Shown: positions 1 through 12,369 of the stretch, one piece after another
Position numbering within the stretch: the stretch's first letter is position 1
Layout: each line of letters starts with the position of its first letter
Assembly: GCA_002914805.1 (NCBI GenBank)
Contig: JXTB01000345.1
Coordinates: forward strand, 180,196 to 244,195
Direction: 5' to 3'
Origin: Parasponia andersonii
Lineage: Eukaryota > Streptophyta > Magnoliopsida > Rosales > Cannabaceae
DNA: 64,000 nucleotides
Translations under genes and position numbers: made by a program
Notes under the pieces: generated by a model
Told to the model about the DNA's origin: nothing
Seen by the model: the letters and a program-made list of their open reading frames with translations, nothing else
The model's database searches: none

Positions 1-529
1 GTAATCCACAACAGTGAGAGAGATTTACGATAGACGGAACAACGAGTTTTCGTCTTCCTCGGTTTACGGCACGACGGGTTCTTGGCTCTTCAGAGAAGGA
101 GACGAAAGAGAGAGTTGGAGAGAGAGAAAAATGAGGAGTTTCGGAGGAAAGTATGACAGACACTCCTTTGAAAGTGAGGCATATTTTCTCTTAGGTATTA
201 GTAAGAGTATTTTCGTCGGCAAACATATTTTTCAAATGTTTTTTAACTTGTGCATATGGGCCAAAATAGGGGTATTAGGGAGCAAATTTAACCTAACTTC
301 TCAAATTGTTTTTAGACTTTTGGACTCCAAAATTGGGCAAAAATTTACCAAAATATCCCTCGGGTCGATTCCTCCATAAATGCTTTAGGCCTGATTGGAG
401 CGCATTTTATGTATACTTTTTCAGACCTAGATTCGAAGAGAAAGTGTTTTTTTTTTTGTTTTTTTTTTTTGGTGCATAGAAGCCCTTCGTTCTAGCCATC
501 TTTATTTATACTTTTCTTATTTTCTGGTT
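1..529. other. Edge of window, no supported gene
   Basis: A 121-codon open frame starts near base 14, but it has no recognisable domain and its GAGAGA-rich, Arg/Glu-rich beginning looks like leader sequence rather than protein. Pyrimidine and purine runs follow at 448-470. It lies directly before the leader-like repeat at 530, so it may be part of the same old retroelement. Nothing firm is seen. Confidence 0.3.
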
Positions 530-1420
530 TTCATTTATTAGCATGATAGATTTGATGATGAATTTTGTAAACATGCCAAACTCGGTTTTTTATTGATTAA
601 GGGTGATTTCAAAGCCTTACACATGACGTTGAATTGATTTTTCTAAATCTTAATATCTTATTTCAAACTTAATTATATTCTTTTGTGCTTTGCATGTTTA
701 TGATATCTACTTTAAATTATTTAGGTGGCCAACTAAATAAAACAAGATAAAGATTAATAGCCGAATTACAGCTTTAAATCCGTAATTATCTAAGTTTTCT
801 AGTTATTAGTAGCAAGTTATGATTAATAGAACTATGAAAAGTAATTGATTAATTATGATAAAGAATGTACCTTAGGTTAAAAATAATCAGAACGTGTGTG
901 ATTGTTATCAAGCATCAATTGATTTTTCTTAACTTAACACGTATATTAAATTAAATGGAGAAAACTTGTTTGAAATTATTTAATAGAAAGAATCAAGTTG
1001 TTTTGTCTAATGAAAATATGAGGAAAAAGAGAGATAGCTAGTTTTTTTTTTTTTTTTTTTTTTTTATCTCCAATTAGTAATTTTGATGAATAATTAATTA
1101 TAGAATTTGGTAATTAATTTGATATAATTATCTATGGTGGAGCTTAAATCTTAAACCAATTTTCCTTTTGATTGATTTCGATTTTATTTATTTGAGCAAT
1201 TTTACTTTTATTTTAATTTGAATTTAATTAATACAAATTCCCCTTTTTAATTCACAACTAGACTAATTAAGAATTATTAATATAAGTATAATCAGTTCTT
1301 TGTGAGCTTGACCATTCTTATCACTATACTAGGTTGAACTAAGTTAGAAGTAGAAATATTTTAATTTTTGTTGTATAATGACTTGACTAAATTAGAATCT
1401 ACTATAAATGAGGTACTAGT
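530..1420 (+). repeat. Retroelement leader-like block, copy 1
   Basis: AT-rich non-coding block with the wording typical of the long leader or U5 region of plant LTR retrotransposons, including a phrase near 1,293-1,335 (a TTGTGAGCTTGACC-type motif, then TATCACTATACTAGG) of the sort that precedes gag in many of them. It shares recognisable, heavily diverged similarity with 1,620-2,300: the stretch around 600-660 matches 1,725-1,785, and the stretch around 727-830 matches 1,860-1,960. No protein-coding region is left next to it. Family assignment is inference from style of sequence only. Confidence 0.4.
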
Positions 1421-1619
1421 AGATCCTAACACTCTCAGCTCCTGACCAACTGCTCTTCTGAAGCTCTGCGCATGGTACATATGACCTGGTTAATAATCTA
1501 TAATTAGGCCATTTTAGGTAAGTAAGTTTTAGAGAGATTGGAGAAAAGAAGACGAAAATAGGAGAGTCCATTGATGGCTCATAAAGAATTGTCTGCATAA
1601 AAGAGGTTTTTGGGTCATG

Positions 1620-2300
1620 GCTGTTTTTCTATCTTTATTCTTTTCCTCTTTAAAGTTGTTAGTTTATATTATGAATGCTTTGTTGAACTTTACCATTATG
1701 TTTAACCGAATTTCATTTTGGTTAAGGATGATTTCAAAACTCTAAACATGATTTGTGGTTGAGTTTTTAGATATTATTTTCCAGGTTTCTAGTTTAAATT
1801 ATTTATGCTCTTTTTTTTTTTTAATTACACTGAAGATTGTTTTATTGTTTATTTTGAGTGCTCAACTAAGTGAGCATGATAATTTTCTGTTAGGCTAAAC
1901 CCTTGATCCATAATTATTGAGTTTTTCTAATAAAAATTAGCAAATTGTGATAAATGATTATTGGAATTTTTCTATGATTGCATTGTGGAACATGACTCAT
2001 GGTAAATGAAATCGACCTTGCGTGTTTGTTTCTTAAATCAACCTACCTTTCTTAGTTTAATAATTATATTTAGAGAGCTCGTTCTAACATGTTTTATGAA
2101 AAAATAAAAAAGACCTTGTTTTATTTAATAACAAAGTAAAGAAAGATTAGGATAATCGACCTTGTGATTGTCTATAATTAATAATTTTAATATAAAGTTG
2201 GAGATAATTTAATATTTACTATAATTTCATATCTAGTGGTAAAGAGCGATTCAATAACCAATTTCACTTTATATTTAAAAATCTTTGTAATATTTGAGTC
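1620..2300 (+). repeat. Retroelement leader-like block, copy 2
   Basis: Diverged second copy of the block at 530-1,420, in the same orientation. Shared landmarks are TTAAGG-TGATTTCAAA with a following ACATGA, and the later CAACTAA...CATAATTAT...GCAA-TTGTGAT series. Many small differences make this an old duplication or two separate insertions of one family. Confidence 0.4.
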
Positions 2301-4529
2301 TTGCAATTTCTATTTTCCTTTTATATTTTCTTTTATTTTAGGTTTTTTAACATAAAAAAATCCTGAATTTGGAAAAATTTAGTAAAATTAATCTTAAATT
2401 CAATTTTTTGGAGTAAAACCTCATGAAATTCCTTCACATTAGTTCTTTAGTTTTTTTTTTACGGTTAAATTCATATTCTTTTATTTATGTCTTTTAGGTT
2501 TTCATTCTTATATTATTACACATTAATCTCTTTTAATTTTTTTTGTTCAAATAAATCAGCATTTATGCAAAAAGTGCTCTTCTTAGCAGAAGTAAAATTA
2601 AAAACAAAGAAAAATTATTATCTAAAAAAAAATTAGGTTATTAGTTTCACTGAATTGGAAACAAAAGAAATTATTATTAAAAAAGATTAGATTATTAGTT
2701 TCGTTTAAGATGGAGATCAAAATCAAAAAAATTTGTATAATTCTAATTTAAATCTATTTAGTCGAAATATTCGTATATTTAAAAGATATATAAAGATATA
2801 TATATATATATATATTTAGACTAAATTAGATTTAGAATTATATGACATTTTAACAATATTTGTCCTATAAAATTAGAAAGACAAACATAAAATTAATAAT
2901 ATAAGTATATTCTTATACCTTGTGAACCAAATACAGAATCCAAAATTGAAATTCATCTTATACATAACATAGATCATTTGTACCAAAATAAGACAACAAT
3001 AGGCTACAGTTAGATCTTTATGGACAGATTTGCAAAAGTTCAGTTGACAATGCAAGTTCTCGTAAATCATTTAGATATATACCTTTGATTTTGAATAAAA
3101 ATGAACCCAAATTGGGGCAGAGAAAATTTGAAGGTGACAAAACATGATAAATGAAAATTGAAGGTAATGGTGGACGGAGTTTGTCGACGAAGCTTCGATA
3201 TTCAACGACGGACCTTGGATCATTTTCTGCAAAACTTTGATTTTCGTCCGGAGCTTGAATCGTTGTTGGCAGAACTCCAATCTTCGTCGACCTAGCTTTG
3301 ATCTTCATCGGCCACAAGCTAGATCGTTTGAATAAGAGAATGGAGATGGTGGGTTTCATGCGTGATAGAGATGGTCTGTCTAGCTGTGTTTTCAAGTAGG
3401 AGTACTTTTGTTAATGATTTCCAACAATGAATACACTAGGTCATTTTGCTGTAGAATTATGGGCCTGGTCATATACTCATATGCAGCCCAAAATCCTTTG
3501 CTCTCAAAAAAAAAAAAAAAAAAATCATTTGGTCTCGAAGCGAATGGGCCGAGCAGTAGTAGTAGCTAGCAATTTGGAAACCGTCTGTTTTCTAGGCAAG
3601 AAATGGCAAGGTTCATCTTGAAGGATAGAGACTGTGCGTGCTATTTGGGATTTTTCTTTTCTTTTCTTTTTTACTTTTTCAATTTTTTTGGGTTGGGTCA
3701 TATGGTTGTCCTTTCTTATTGTTATCTTGTTTCATTATAGTCTAACTGGCCATGAATCCCGTTAAGAGGGAAACGTGAACTTTAAATTTTGGAAATAAAA
3801 CTTTATGACGTGACAACTTGGTGGGTACATAGGGAAACGTACAGGAGATTCCAGAAAGAGGATCAAATCCTCCCCTAGATCCAAATTGCTGATGTATTTA
3901 TTTTATTTATTTTGGCAACATCTGAATAATCTAAAATTAACGAAATAAATTTGTGAAGAACGTGAAATAGAGATAGTGCGTTATCTTGGTTAAGCCTAAT
4001 CTTGGCCTATGTACATGTAGTCCATCTTATTAGAGAGAATATAATATTGCAGAGGTATACTAATTGAAGTTTACTGTATTTCGGAATCAATCATATAGAG
4101 TATGATCCTCTTCTCGATAGTTTAGTGAAAGTCATCTTTCGTTTTAAAAGTAGTTCCAATTTGCAAGGCTCTTATTCGTCTTCCCTGAAATTAATTAATT
4201 AAAAAAAAAAGGCCTTAAGATGTCTCTTCCTTAACAAACAAGGATTTGTCTTCTTTCTGTTCAATATGACACAGTCAATTAAAAGTGTCCAAAATTCATT
4301 TCAAAAAAACAAAAAAGAAGAGGAAAAAAAAAAAAAAAAGGGAATCCAGAGTTCTTTTTGACGAGGCCCAGTTGACTCTTACCACAACACACCGGCCTAG
4401 GCCCACAGTATTATATTTATCACACCGCACTCGAATACAAAGTTACATCGTGAAACCAACGCGAAAGAGGCTAGAGTCTTTTTCCCATATTATTTAAGTA
4501 GCGTTCACCCCAATTCTGGCCCAAGTTTT
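2301..4529. other. Intergenic, AT-rich, one unexplained minus-strand frame
   Basis: Contains an AT microsatellite (about 2,795-2,815), poly-A runs (3,507-3,524, 4,323-4,339) and no gene I can recognise. A 125-codon minus-strand frame at 3,018-3,395 sits in a stretch (3,170-3,395) with higher GC and repeated CGACGAAG-type wording. It has no known domain and could be a captured leader or transposon interior. I see no start, splice or promoter signals that support it. Confidence 0.4.
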
Positions 4530-4532
4530 AGC

Positions 4533-4543
4533 TTTATACAATA
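4533..4543 (+). promoter_or_regulatory. TATA-like box before the small peptide exon
   Basis: TTATACAATA lies about 55 bases upstream of the ATG at 4,593, the spacing expected for a plant TATA box with a leader of about 25-30 bases. Support is by motif and spacing only. Confidence 0.4.
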
Positions 4544-4592
4544 CAGTTCATCCATGCACGTAAAACCAGCCTGTGATCATTTCACGACCGAG

Positions 4593-5095
4593 ATGAAGAT
4601 GAAGATGAAGATACTTTGGTTTTTCTTACAAATGTTCTTTATCATTCTTCTATTACATCAATGTTTTGGGAGCCGGTAAGTTCTAAATACGTGTATACAT
4701 ATAAATAAAGGATACCAATATACCTATTTATTGCTAATAAAAAATTATTATACACTTTTTTATAATAAAAAATAAAAAAAATAATATAATACATATATTT
4801 TATTATAATTATTATGTCACTGTTACACAGTAACTAAAAAAATATCTACGTATAAATAAAAAAATATTTACTGAATTGACTGTCATAGATAAATATGCAT
4901 ATGGTGTCAAAAAAAAAAAAAAAAGTAGCAAAATTTTTCTTTAATATTTTGTTTTAATACTTAGACAGTGATAGTGCAGGGAACGCAGACTGCCCATGGT
5001 CTAGGAAATCCTATTGTCCACCTGGAGGGCGCAACGAAAGAGAGCCGAGACGAACTCCACCGGCACCCGCGCCTCACGTGCGTGGTAATCAATGA
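4593..5095 (+). CDS. Candidate small secreted-peptide precursor, two exons, possibly broken
   Basis: Exon 1 (4,593-4,675) reads Met-Lys repeats, then a strongly hydrophobic stretch ending QCFGS: a good signal peptide. It stops at a clean donor (CCG|GTAAGT). After a roughly 300-base AT-rich intron, a GC-richer stretch ends at a TGA at 5,093-5,095. In one frame it reads GNADCPWSRKSYCPPGG and then a basic, proline-rich tail finishing PAPAPHVRGNQ. A signal exon followed by a short Cys/Pro-rich exon is the usual build of plant secreted signalling peptides. The weak point is phase: exon 1 leaves two bases, while acceptors at 4,962-4,963, 4,978-4,979 or 4,987-4,988 all need one for that frame. Either the gene carries a one-base lesion, an unseen junction is used, or the second exon is chance. 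I do not recognise the peptide family. Confidence 0.35.
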
Positions 5096-6164
5096 ACTAA
5101 ATATTGTGATGATTTACGGCCCACCACTCAAATTAAAATAAAATAAAATACTTTTGTTAATTTGATTGGTATAGGGTCACGTACTCGTGTGTACTAATTA
5201 TTAGGTTGAGAGGATTATGTTATAGAATTACTGAGCGATTAGTGATGGATTCTGCTCAAACGGGAGTAGTTTTAATTTCTTCTGTTTTTTATTTTCTTTT
5301 TTGAGTGCATTTGATTATATCTAGAGCTTGCACCAATAAGTGTGGATTTGGAATATAAGATAATGTTGTGGTTTCTGTTTATAGGGAGTACTTTTAATTT
5401 TCTGTATTATTATATCTTGTTTTCTTTACTAACTGTTATATGTAACTTCCGTAACATTTAATATTTCTAGTGGCAGAGCAAAGCACTAGTTCTATACATT
5501 CATCTTTTTTTTAAAAAAAAAAAATTAATTTAATTTTTTTTTTTTTTTTTTACTGCTGTGCCTATAAGATGAAGAATCAGCAGTCAATAACATAATGAAT
5601 GAAAATGAAGTCATTATGTTTAATGTTACTTATAGAAGAAAGNCTTGCATTAGGAAAAGAAAAGAAATAATAATACAAGCAAACATCATAATAACTTCAT
5701 CACATCAATTAAAAAAAAAATGAAAGAACCTAATTCATCAAATGTCAACAGCGGGACTAAATTACAGATGCATATGTGTTGTAAGTTCTCAAATCTGTAA
5801 GGAACTGGCACAAAAATCTAGCTCGTTTATGACAAGTATAATATACGATCTTTAAATTGTAACCGTGACTTTTCAAATGATCACTTTTCGAGTCCAACAA
5901 AGCAATCTACTAGTGATGAGCAAATTACCAATTGACTCGAATGATTGCTCAGTTAGCTAATATGGTCACTTCTCTGCAGACCAATATGGATACTAATTAT
6001 GTTTGCTTAATCGATAAAATTGAGTATACCCACAAATATAATAGGAAGGAATATGCCACACTTCCTGTTTCTCATTATTTTGGTCTTGATCACTCCTGGA
6101 TTCCAATTCAAACTGGTATTTTGATACTAAAACTGTCTCGAATGCTCAGATTTAACAACCTGTC
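5096..6164. other. Intergenic, with one ambiguous base
   Basis: Mostly AT-rich sequence with long A and T runs (about 5,511-5,552) and an N at 5,643. A short plus-strand frame at 5,932-6,164 has no recognised domain, though its coiled start could be a scrap of a retroelement gag. Nothing else is seen. Confidence 0.35.
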
Positions 6165-6558
6165 ATTGATACCAATTTATGTAGCAATAGAAGGGAAAAG
6201 AGAAGAAAGAAGAGAAGTAAGAGAAAAAAAGAGGGATTTTAGAGAGAGAGCAGAGAATTTAGAAAAAGAGAGAATTCTAAATAAAGAATATCTGAATAGT
6301 TGTATTTCACATAATTAAGTTAGAGTTACAATGATTTTAGAGTATTTTATTTATAAGTAAGCATAACATAGAAACTAAAAAAAAATAGACTAGAGCAAGC
6401 AATTAGTATTAAAAAGAAACCAAAAAAACTAATAAATAGTTACTTAAAATTAAAATAAACCAATGAAATAAGCAAAATATCACATGCCTAGTATCAATAT
6501 TTTTGCCCAATATAGGTGCATAAATTACTTCTAGAATGGTTATCACGTATGTTCTTTA
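6165..6558 (-). mobile_element. Possible LTR scrap beside a tRNA-Met primer-site-like motif
   Basis: TGATACCA at about 6,168-6,175 is the reverse complement of TGGTATCA, the core of the initiator-tRNA-Met primer site of many plant LTR elements. To its right lies a purine-rich GAGA/AAGAAG stretch and an AT-rich block that could be the LTR of a minus-strand element. The Ty3/gypsy element at 6,564 ends its right side. Low confidence, since no second LTR was found. Confidence 0.25.
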
Positions 6559-6563
6559 AAAGG

Positions 6564-7217
6564 TGTTGACGGAGGTTTTATCAACAATAAATTTAGAAAA
6601 ATTACAATATGTGGCTTGTGTGTGAAAAGGGTTAATTAACGAAAGCAAACAAAGAGACAAGAATTTTATAGTGGTTCAGCCCTAAAAAAGATGAGCCTAC
6701 GTCCACTATTTTTTATTATTTTCTAGAGAATTACAAGAACTCAAAATTACAATGTGTTATCTGGAAAGAAGAAGTAAGAGTTTAAAAAGTTCTTTCAGAA
6801 ATTTCCCAAAAGAACAGAAAAAATCTCCCAATTGAAACATTGATCTCCCTTTATATAGGTGAAGATAGCTCAATGTTTCCCAATTGTGAGAATGAGTAAC
6901 TGTATAATCGGACAATACAATTTGAGTAACAATATAACTGGGTAATCACTTAAATGAGATGACTGGTTGATCTTGAAAGAGAAACCTTTGTTTCCCTTTC
7001 TTTGTCAGTTACCTGTTTGACGAAGCCAAGTCTAGTTTTCTTTTCATTCTAGTCGCACTTAACTTTTTCGGAAGAGGTCACACTAACTTATGCGGTGGAG
7101 ATTGCACGTCTCTTTCGGAAGAGGTCGCACTAGCTTACTCATGCGACCTGATACACACTTGGTCAACTTTTCCCTTCATGGTATTGACTAACATACAGGA
7201 TTTTAGACTGCACAACA
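6564..7217 (-). repeat. Gypsy element, 3' LTR (left copy)
   Basis: About 654 bases, from TGTTGACGG to the terminal CAACA, matching 17,049-17,790. A TATATAAAGG motif on the minus strand (plus 6,849-6,858) marks the LTR promoter and agrees with minus-strand transcription. Confidence 0.88.
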
Positions 7218-7236
7218 ATTGCCCCCCAGCTCCATT
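7218..7236 (-). other. Gypsy polypurine tract
   Basis: Next to the inner edge of the left LTR, the minus strand reads GGAGCTGGGGGGCAATTG: a purine-rich run exactly where the plus-strand priming site of an LTR element should be. Confidence 0.7.
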
Positions 7237-8212
7237 AGTTTTTTAGGACAAAATGGAGCTTCCTTCTAATGTAAGTGCAAGCTTAAAAAATGCAACGTCA
7301 TGACCTAAACTTGAGACCCTTGAAGAGTCGAAGAGTCGCCAGATCTCAAATCTCACATTTTTCATGATCACACACACCTTTTTCTGACAGATGAAACCAC
7401 GTGTCAACTTTTTTAAGAAGAATAGCAAAACTCGAGGAGACTTAATGATAGCGATGATGCCAGCTGCCGTCTTAAATCGAATCGTTTCAAATTTTGAAAA
7501 GATATCGATTTAATTTCAGAAAAATCAAATCTCGCGTGAACTTCGGCCTTTGAATTTGAAAATTAAATACCTTGATCTACGGCTGTGATTTGACGACGCT
7601 GGAGGTATATATATCGAAAACTAAACTGTCTCCTCTTCAAAAAACCTATTGTCTGCTATTTCTCTCTAAACCCGAAGTATTCACAGAGAAATCCTTCTGG
7701 CGTCGTTTTGTTTTCCAGCTCGCATAACTTTGTCATCTTCTCCGACGAAGTTATCATCACAATCCTTCAAACGTCATTTTGGTCCTTCCGTCTTTGAAAA
7801 AAGGTTAGTATATATCTTCTCTCTCATTCTTTGATTTTTTCAGAACTCTTATTTACAGATCTTAGAATAGAAAATAGGAACAAACCGTAGAACCTAAATA
7901 CCAGAGGCTAAATATTCTGAACATAAACCCATCCTGTATTCAGATGGACTATAAAATAGAAATTTTAAATCCCCTTCGTTGGTCTATAGATTTTTCTTTT
8001 AGATGATTGAGAGAGATGAACTCGTGAAAGAGTTTTTATTTTCTTTTTAACGAACTGCTCGAATGATTTTTTTATGAATCCATAGATCGATTAGAAAAAA
8101 TCCGATGAGTAGCTTGTTGATGCAATCCTAGGATGAGACCCCAAAACTACTCGCATTTAGCTAAGATCTCTGATGCTCGCATAGGACTAAATCCATTACC
8201 ATTTCTTTTCAG
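7237..8212 (+). promoter_or_regulatory. Non-coding stretch with a promoter-like start for the antisense region
   Basis: Inside the gypsy element, between the polypurine tract and the antisense reading region. On the plus strand it holds a TATA-like GGTATATATATCG at about 7,604-7,616, followed by a pyrimidine-rich CTATTTCTCTCTAAACCC leader-like run. This would suit an internal plus-strand promoter, though only by motif. Confidence 0.4.
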
Positions 8213-10366
8213 ATGTCTAGTAGTGAGGATTTTAGGGAAGGGAATGCATTCTTAGGAGAATCTTCCAATACCAGTATTAGCTCCATAAACTTCGAAGATT
8301 ATCTTGAGCTAGAACCCGAAGTTGAGATAACTAGGGTCAGGCAAAGTAGTCCTCGTATAGGCGACCTACCTCAAGACCAATGGCCTAGCATATCAGAGAT
8401 GCCCCTGCATTCGCAACGGGTTACTAATATTTAGAGGGAGACTGGTCGTGTACTAATATAAGGACGAGTTGCACCACGAATAGGCTCAGCAAAATCTTTC
8501 ACAACTACAAGATCGCCATCCCCTTTCGTCTTCCCATGGAGTTCATCGACCACATACACTGCCTAGCGGAATTGCTTCATTCTCTGAAGCAGTTCTCAAA
8601 TCCGGGGTTCACCTTCCACTTCATCCTTATATAAAATCTATCGTCGACTATTACAGAGTCATTCCTTTTCAACTAACTTTAAATACTTATAGATACATGG
8701 TAGGTCTGTACATACTATACCATAAATTAGGCTTAGAAACCACCACACCTGAAGAGTTCGCTTAGTTTTACCAAGTGAAATCAAACCCGTCATATTTCGG
8801 CTTCTTTTATGCGAGCAAGTGATCGAACCAGGCAATAAAAATAATTTACAAGGTTCGCAACAACATGGGAAAATAGAAAAATCTATTTTTCCACTTTGAC
8901 TATGCGGATAACGGCTTCTTTCAGAATTTTGATAAGTAGCTTTTCAATTTATCGCATTTTCTGTATTATCATATTTATTTTGATCGCACTCGTATATCAT
9001 CGCAGACAACAGGGAACAGCCCGGACTTTCCAGGGAACAGCTCGCAAGGGTGAACAGAATCAACGACCTTCCGATTGAGGAATTCGATTGGAAGAAGCTT
9101 GGGACTTCCAAGAACTTGGTCGCTTGTGGTTTGCTTCCAAAGGGAGCCGCGTTCCTTGACCCCACCATCCATTCGTCCAGACCTTCGAGCTCGAAGAAAA
9201 AGAAGCCGAGGAAGGAGACGGAAAAGAATGCCTCGTCTTCCAAACCTAGGAAACAAAAAGCACCTACCACCCCTTCAACTTCGGAACCATCATCTCCAGA
9301 AATAGCATCACCACCAGCTTCTCAACAGTAAGAAGGTAATTATATATATATATATATACATATTTTCATCATCATCGTATTATGTCACTTCGCTTGCTGA
9401 CATATCTGTACAGAGATGTTTATTGGTAGCGGAATACGAGCACCACCTTCCACTCTGGGGTCCATGGCAAAGTCCAAGACACCAGAGAGCATACCTCCAT
9501 CATCATCGAAAGGGAAAAAGAAGGTTGACACTTCTAAAAAATGAAAAGTCGCCTTTGAGGACATCCCGGTAAGTTCACCTCTTCCACAGCCTCAAATAAT
9601 GAGCCATCTCGAACCATCCAAGGAGACTGCCACTTCTTCGGAACCAAACCAGGTCGATAAGGACGAGGAGCTCTTCGCACTCCTTAATCAATTACCAGAG
9701 AAGGCTGGTATGAGTGTAGCCTTCATTGGTCGCTTCACTTCTGAAGAGGGTTGAGAGAGGATGAAGCGACAATCTGCCAAGGTTGCTTTGGCTCTGCGAT
9801 GAGGATGTTGGCAAATATAAGTATCTTCCTTTTTTTTTTTTAATGCATTCTTCTGGTATTGATGTGTTATATTTTCAGACTACTGTAGCTGTTGTCTTGA
9901 TGGATGACCCAGTCCTCGAGTGTTTGAAGAAGGCCAAAAAAGTCGATGAGATAACTCAAGCATTCGAGGACTCGGAGAAAGCTCGCGAGGAGGAAAAAAA
10001 AATTTCGATTTAGAGAGGCGGCAACTACTCGAAGGTCTGGCCAAAGAGAAGTCTGAAAAGGAGAAGCTCGAGGAAAAAATTAAAGATCTTGAAAAGACTA
10101 TCTCCGAGCATCCGGATCGCATGGAGGAGGCAACAACAGAGGCGGCTCACAAGGCTATTGAAGAGTTCAAAGCTACTGAAGTCAAGGAGCTCGAAGACAA
10201 AGCCAGTGACATCGCCTTGTCGACCATCATATACAACATCTTCTGCGAGCATCTGGACTTCGACTTTTCCATCCTCGGCGAAGACGTGAGCGAGCTTGTC
10301 CATAGTTGGAGGGAAGATGAAGCTACCAAGACTGAAGACGGTGGGGCGAGCACGTCTGCACAATAA
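8213..10366 (+). mobile_element. Antisense reading region (aORF) of the gypsy element
   Basis: A run of plus-strand coding stretches, opposite to gag-pol, between integrase and the 3' LTR. The first begins MSSSEDFREGNAF. A later part contains HLPLHPYIKSIVDYYRVIPF followed by LTLNTYRYMVGLYILYHKLG, the plant gag/transposase-like wording seen in extra antisense frames of Tat-group elements such as Grande and Retand. Basic Lys/Ser-rich (9,180-9,320) and Glu/Lys-rich coiled-coil-like (9,930-10,340) parts follow. The region is broken several times. Its function is not established in the family. Confidence 0.7.
9339..9360. repeat. (TA)n microsatellite
   Basis: About eleven TA units inside the antisense region of the gypsy element. 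Confidence 0.9.
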
Positions 10367-11299
10367 TAATATATATTTTTTATTTTTACTTCAGAACAAT
10401 ACGAGCTTGGTCTCTTCTTATTTGTATTTCTTTGCTTGCATATAAATGCGAGCTTTTATCAATGAATGAATGCTTTCATTGTTAGATATTTATTCCTGCA
10501 AAATAATCAACACACTAAGTTGTAATATAGAAGATAATTAATTTAACTAAGTAGCCAATCACTAAGTGATTGATCGGTACGCTATTGCGATTTGAATCCA
10601 ACACACTAAAAAAATGGTTGTGTTACGATAGGTTAGGTCGCTTAAGAAAACAGCAAGTATGAGTGATGCAAACTCAATATTGTTTTTCAAAAGTTCCACG
10701 GTAAAATCTAAATATAGCAATATATCACATCGAACAATGAACATTTTGCTTAGTTACTTTGTTGTTTGAGGAGGAAAATTGCGTAATACGATATGCTAAG
10801 GGATGAAGTGAGGAGAAAATCCTAAGAATTTAAGGAATTTTAGATATTTCAACGATCTAAAAATCCGACCCCTCCAATAAAATTCCGACCCCTCTAAATG
10901 GACGTTTTGCATAGTCCCTTAGAAAACAAATGGGAGATAATATTCTGATCCCACTGCCCCCCGAGTCTTATGGTGTTCGAAGACTGCCATAAAACTATAA
11001 AAAGTACCAAATCGAATTATCGATAAGGAGATACCCTTATTGAAGATGATGAATGACGACCAACGAACGAAGATTACGAATGACAATTAACGAATGACCA
11101 TCAATGAATGACGATTACGAATGACGAAAACATGAATAACAACCAACAAATGACGAATAAGTAGATCTTTATTGATGAATGACGAAAATATGAAGGTATA
11201 CATGAAAATTTACTGAAATATCGACGAAGTTATTTTGCATTCCAGGCATGCCCGATCTTTTGTCCGCTAGTACGAGCTAACTTATATGTCTCAGGTCGA
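10367..11299. other. Spacer between antisense region and integrase
   Basis: Non-coding part of the gypsy element where the two opposite reading regions converge. AT-rich, with no clear terminator that I can name. Confidence 0.5.
11041..11195. repeat. Degenerate GAATGACGA-type tandem repeat
   Basis: The words GAATGACGA, CAACGAACGA, GAATGACAATTAACGAATGACC and close variants recur about ten times in 150 bases. This is an imperfect short tandem array in the spacer of the gypsy element. Confidence 0.7.
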
Positions 11300-12369
11300 A
11301 TAATGGCATCAATAACATAAGGTCCTTCCCAAGAAGGTCAAAATACTCTAGCACCGTGCTCTTTATTATTAGGTAGGACTTGCCGAAGAACAAGTTCACC
11401 AACTTCAAAGCCTCTTTGTCTGACTTTAGAGTTATAATATCGAGCAATGCGCTGTTGATATGATGCGACTCGAAGCCAAGACTGCTCGCACCTTTCTTCT
11501 AAAAGATCGAGCTTAATCCTCATTAGTGTTTTGTTGCGATCTTGCTCATAGGTTGATCGTCGTAAAGAACTCACACCAATTTCAACCGGAATCATTGCTT
11601 CATAACCGTAAGTTAAAGAGAATGGACTCTCTCCAGTAGTTGTTCGTTGAGTGGTGCGATAAGCCCATAACACTTCAGGGAGTACCTCTGGCCAAGCTCC
11701 TTTATGCTCTTCCAACTTTGTCTTTATATTGTGTTTAAGTATTTTATTTATCGCTTCGACCTGTCCATTGGTTTGTGGATGAATAACAGTGGAGAAGTTC
11801 TTCTTGATGCCTAAGTTGTTGCAGAAGTTACGGAATTCGTCACAGTTAAATTGTTTCCCATTATCAGAAATTATGTTATGTGGTATACCATAACGGCAGA
11901 TTATAGATTTGTAAACAAAATCTATCATCTTTTTTGCGGAAATGGTACTGAAAGCTTCAGCTTCTGTCCACTTAGTGAAATAATCGACTGCGACCACTGT
12001 ATACTTCAACCTACCTCACGCCAATGGAAATGTTCCGATAATATCAATTCCCCATGCTGCAAATGGCCATGGACTGGTCATTGGAGTGAGAGGAACGGAT
12101 GGCATTCTAGGAACAGTTACAAATCGTTGGTATTTGTTACACCTCCTAGTAAATTCCATCGTATCCTTCTTCATGGTCGGCCAAAAATATCCTTGTCTTA
12201 GAATCTTGTTCGCAAGTGCCTTCCCCCCGGAATGATTTCCGTATATTCCTTCGTGAATCTCCCTCATAATGTAGTCCGCTTTTTCTTCATCGACACATAA
12301 CAATAGCGGCGCACTAAAACTCCTTCGATAAAACTTCTCGTCATAGATAACATAGCGAGCTGCTTTCAT
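11300..12369 (-). mobile_element. Gypsy integrase region
   Basis: Minus-strand reading shows the zinc-binding head (EIHEGIYGNHSGGKALANKI and a following CNKYQ) near 12,150-12,300, then the catalytic-core wording VAVDYFTKWTEAEAF, YGIPHNIISDNGKQF and HPQTNGQVEAINK, and a C-terminal part with AYRTTQRTTTGESPF and a PVEIG motif. This is the classic Ty3/gypsy integrase order. Fossil copy. Confidence 0.88.

Noticed and set aside
3018-3395. 125-codon minus-strand protein
   Set aside because: No recognised domain, no start or splice context, and repetitive CGACGAAG wording; kept only as an unexplained frame in an intergenic entry.
8944-9270. Minus-strand 108- and 93-codon frames
   Set aside because: Opposite-strand shadows of the Lys/Ser-rich part of the gypsy antisense region.
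11851-12201. 116-codon plus-strand frame
   Set aside because: Opposite strand of the gypsy integrase, with no domain of its own.
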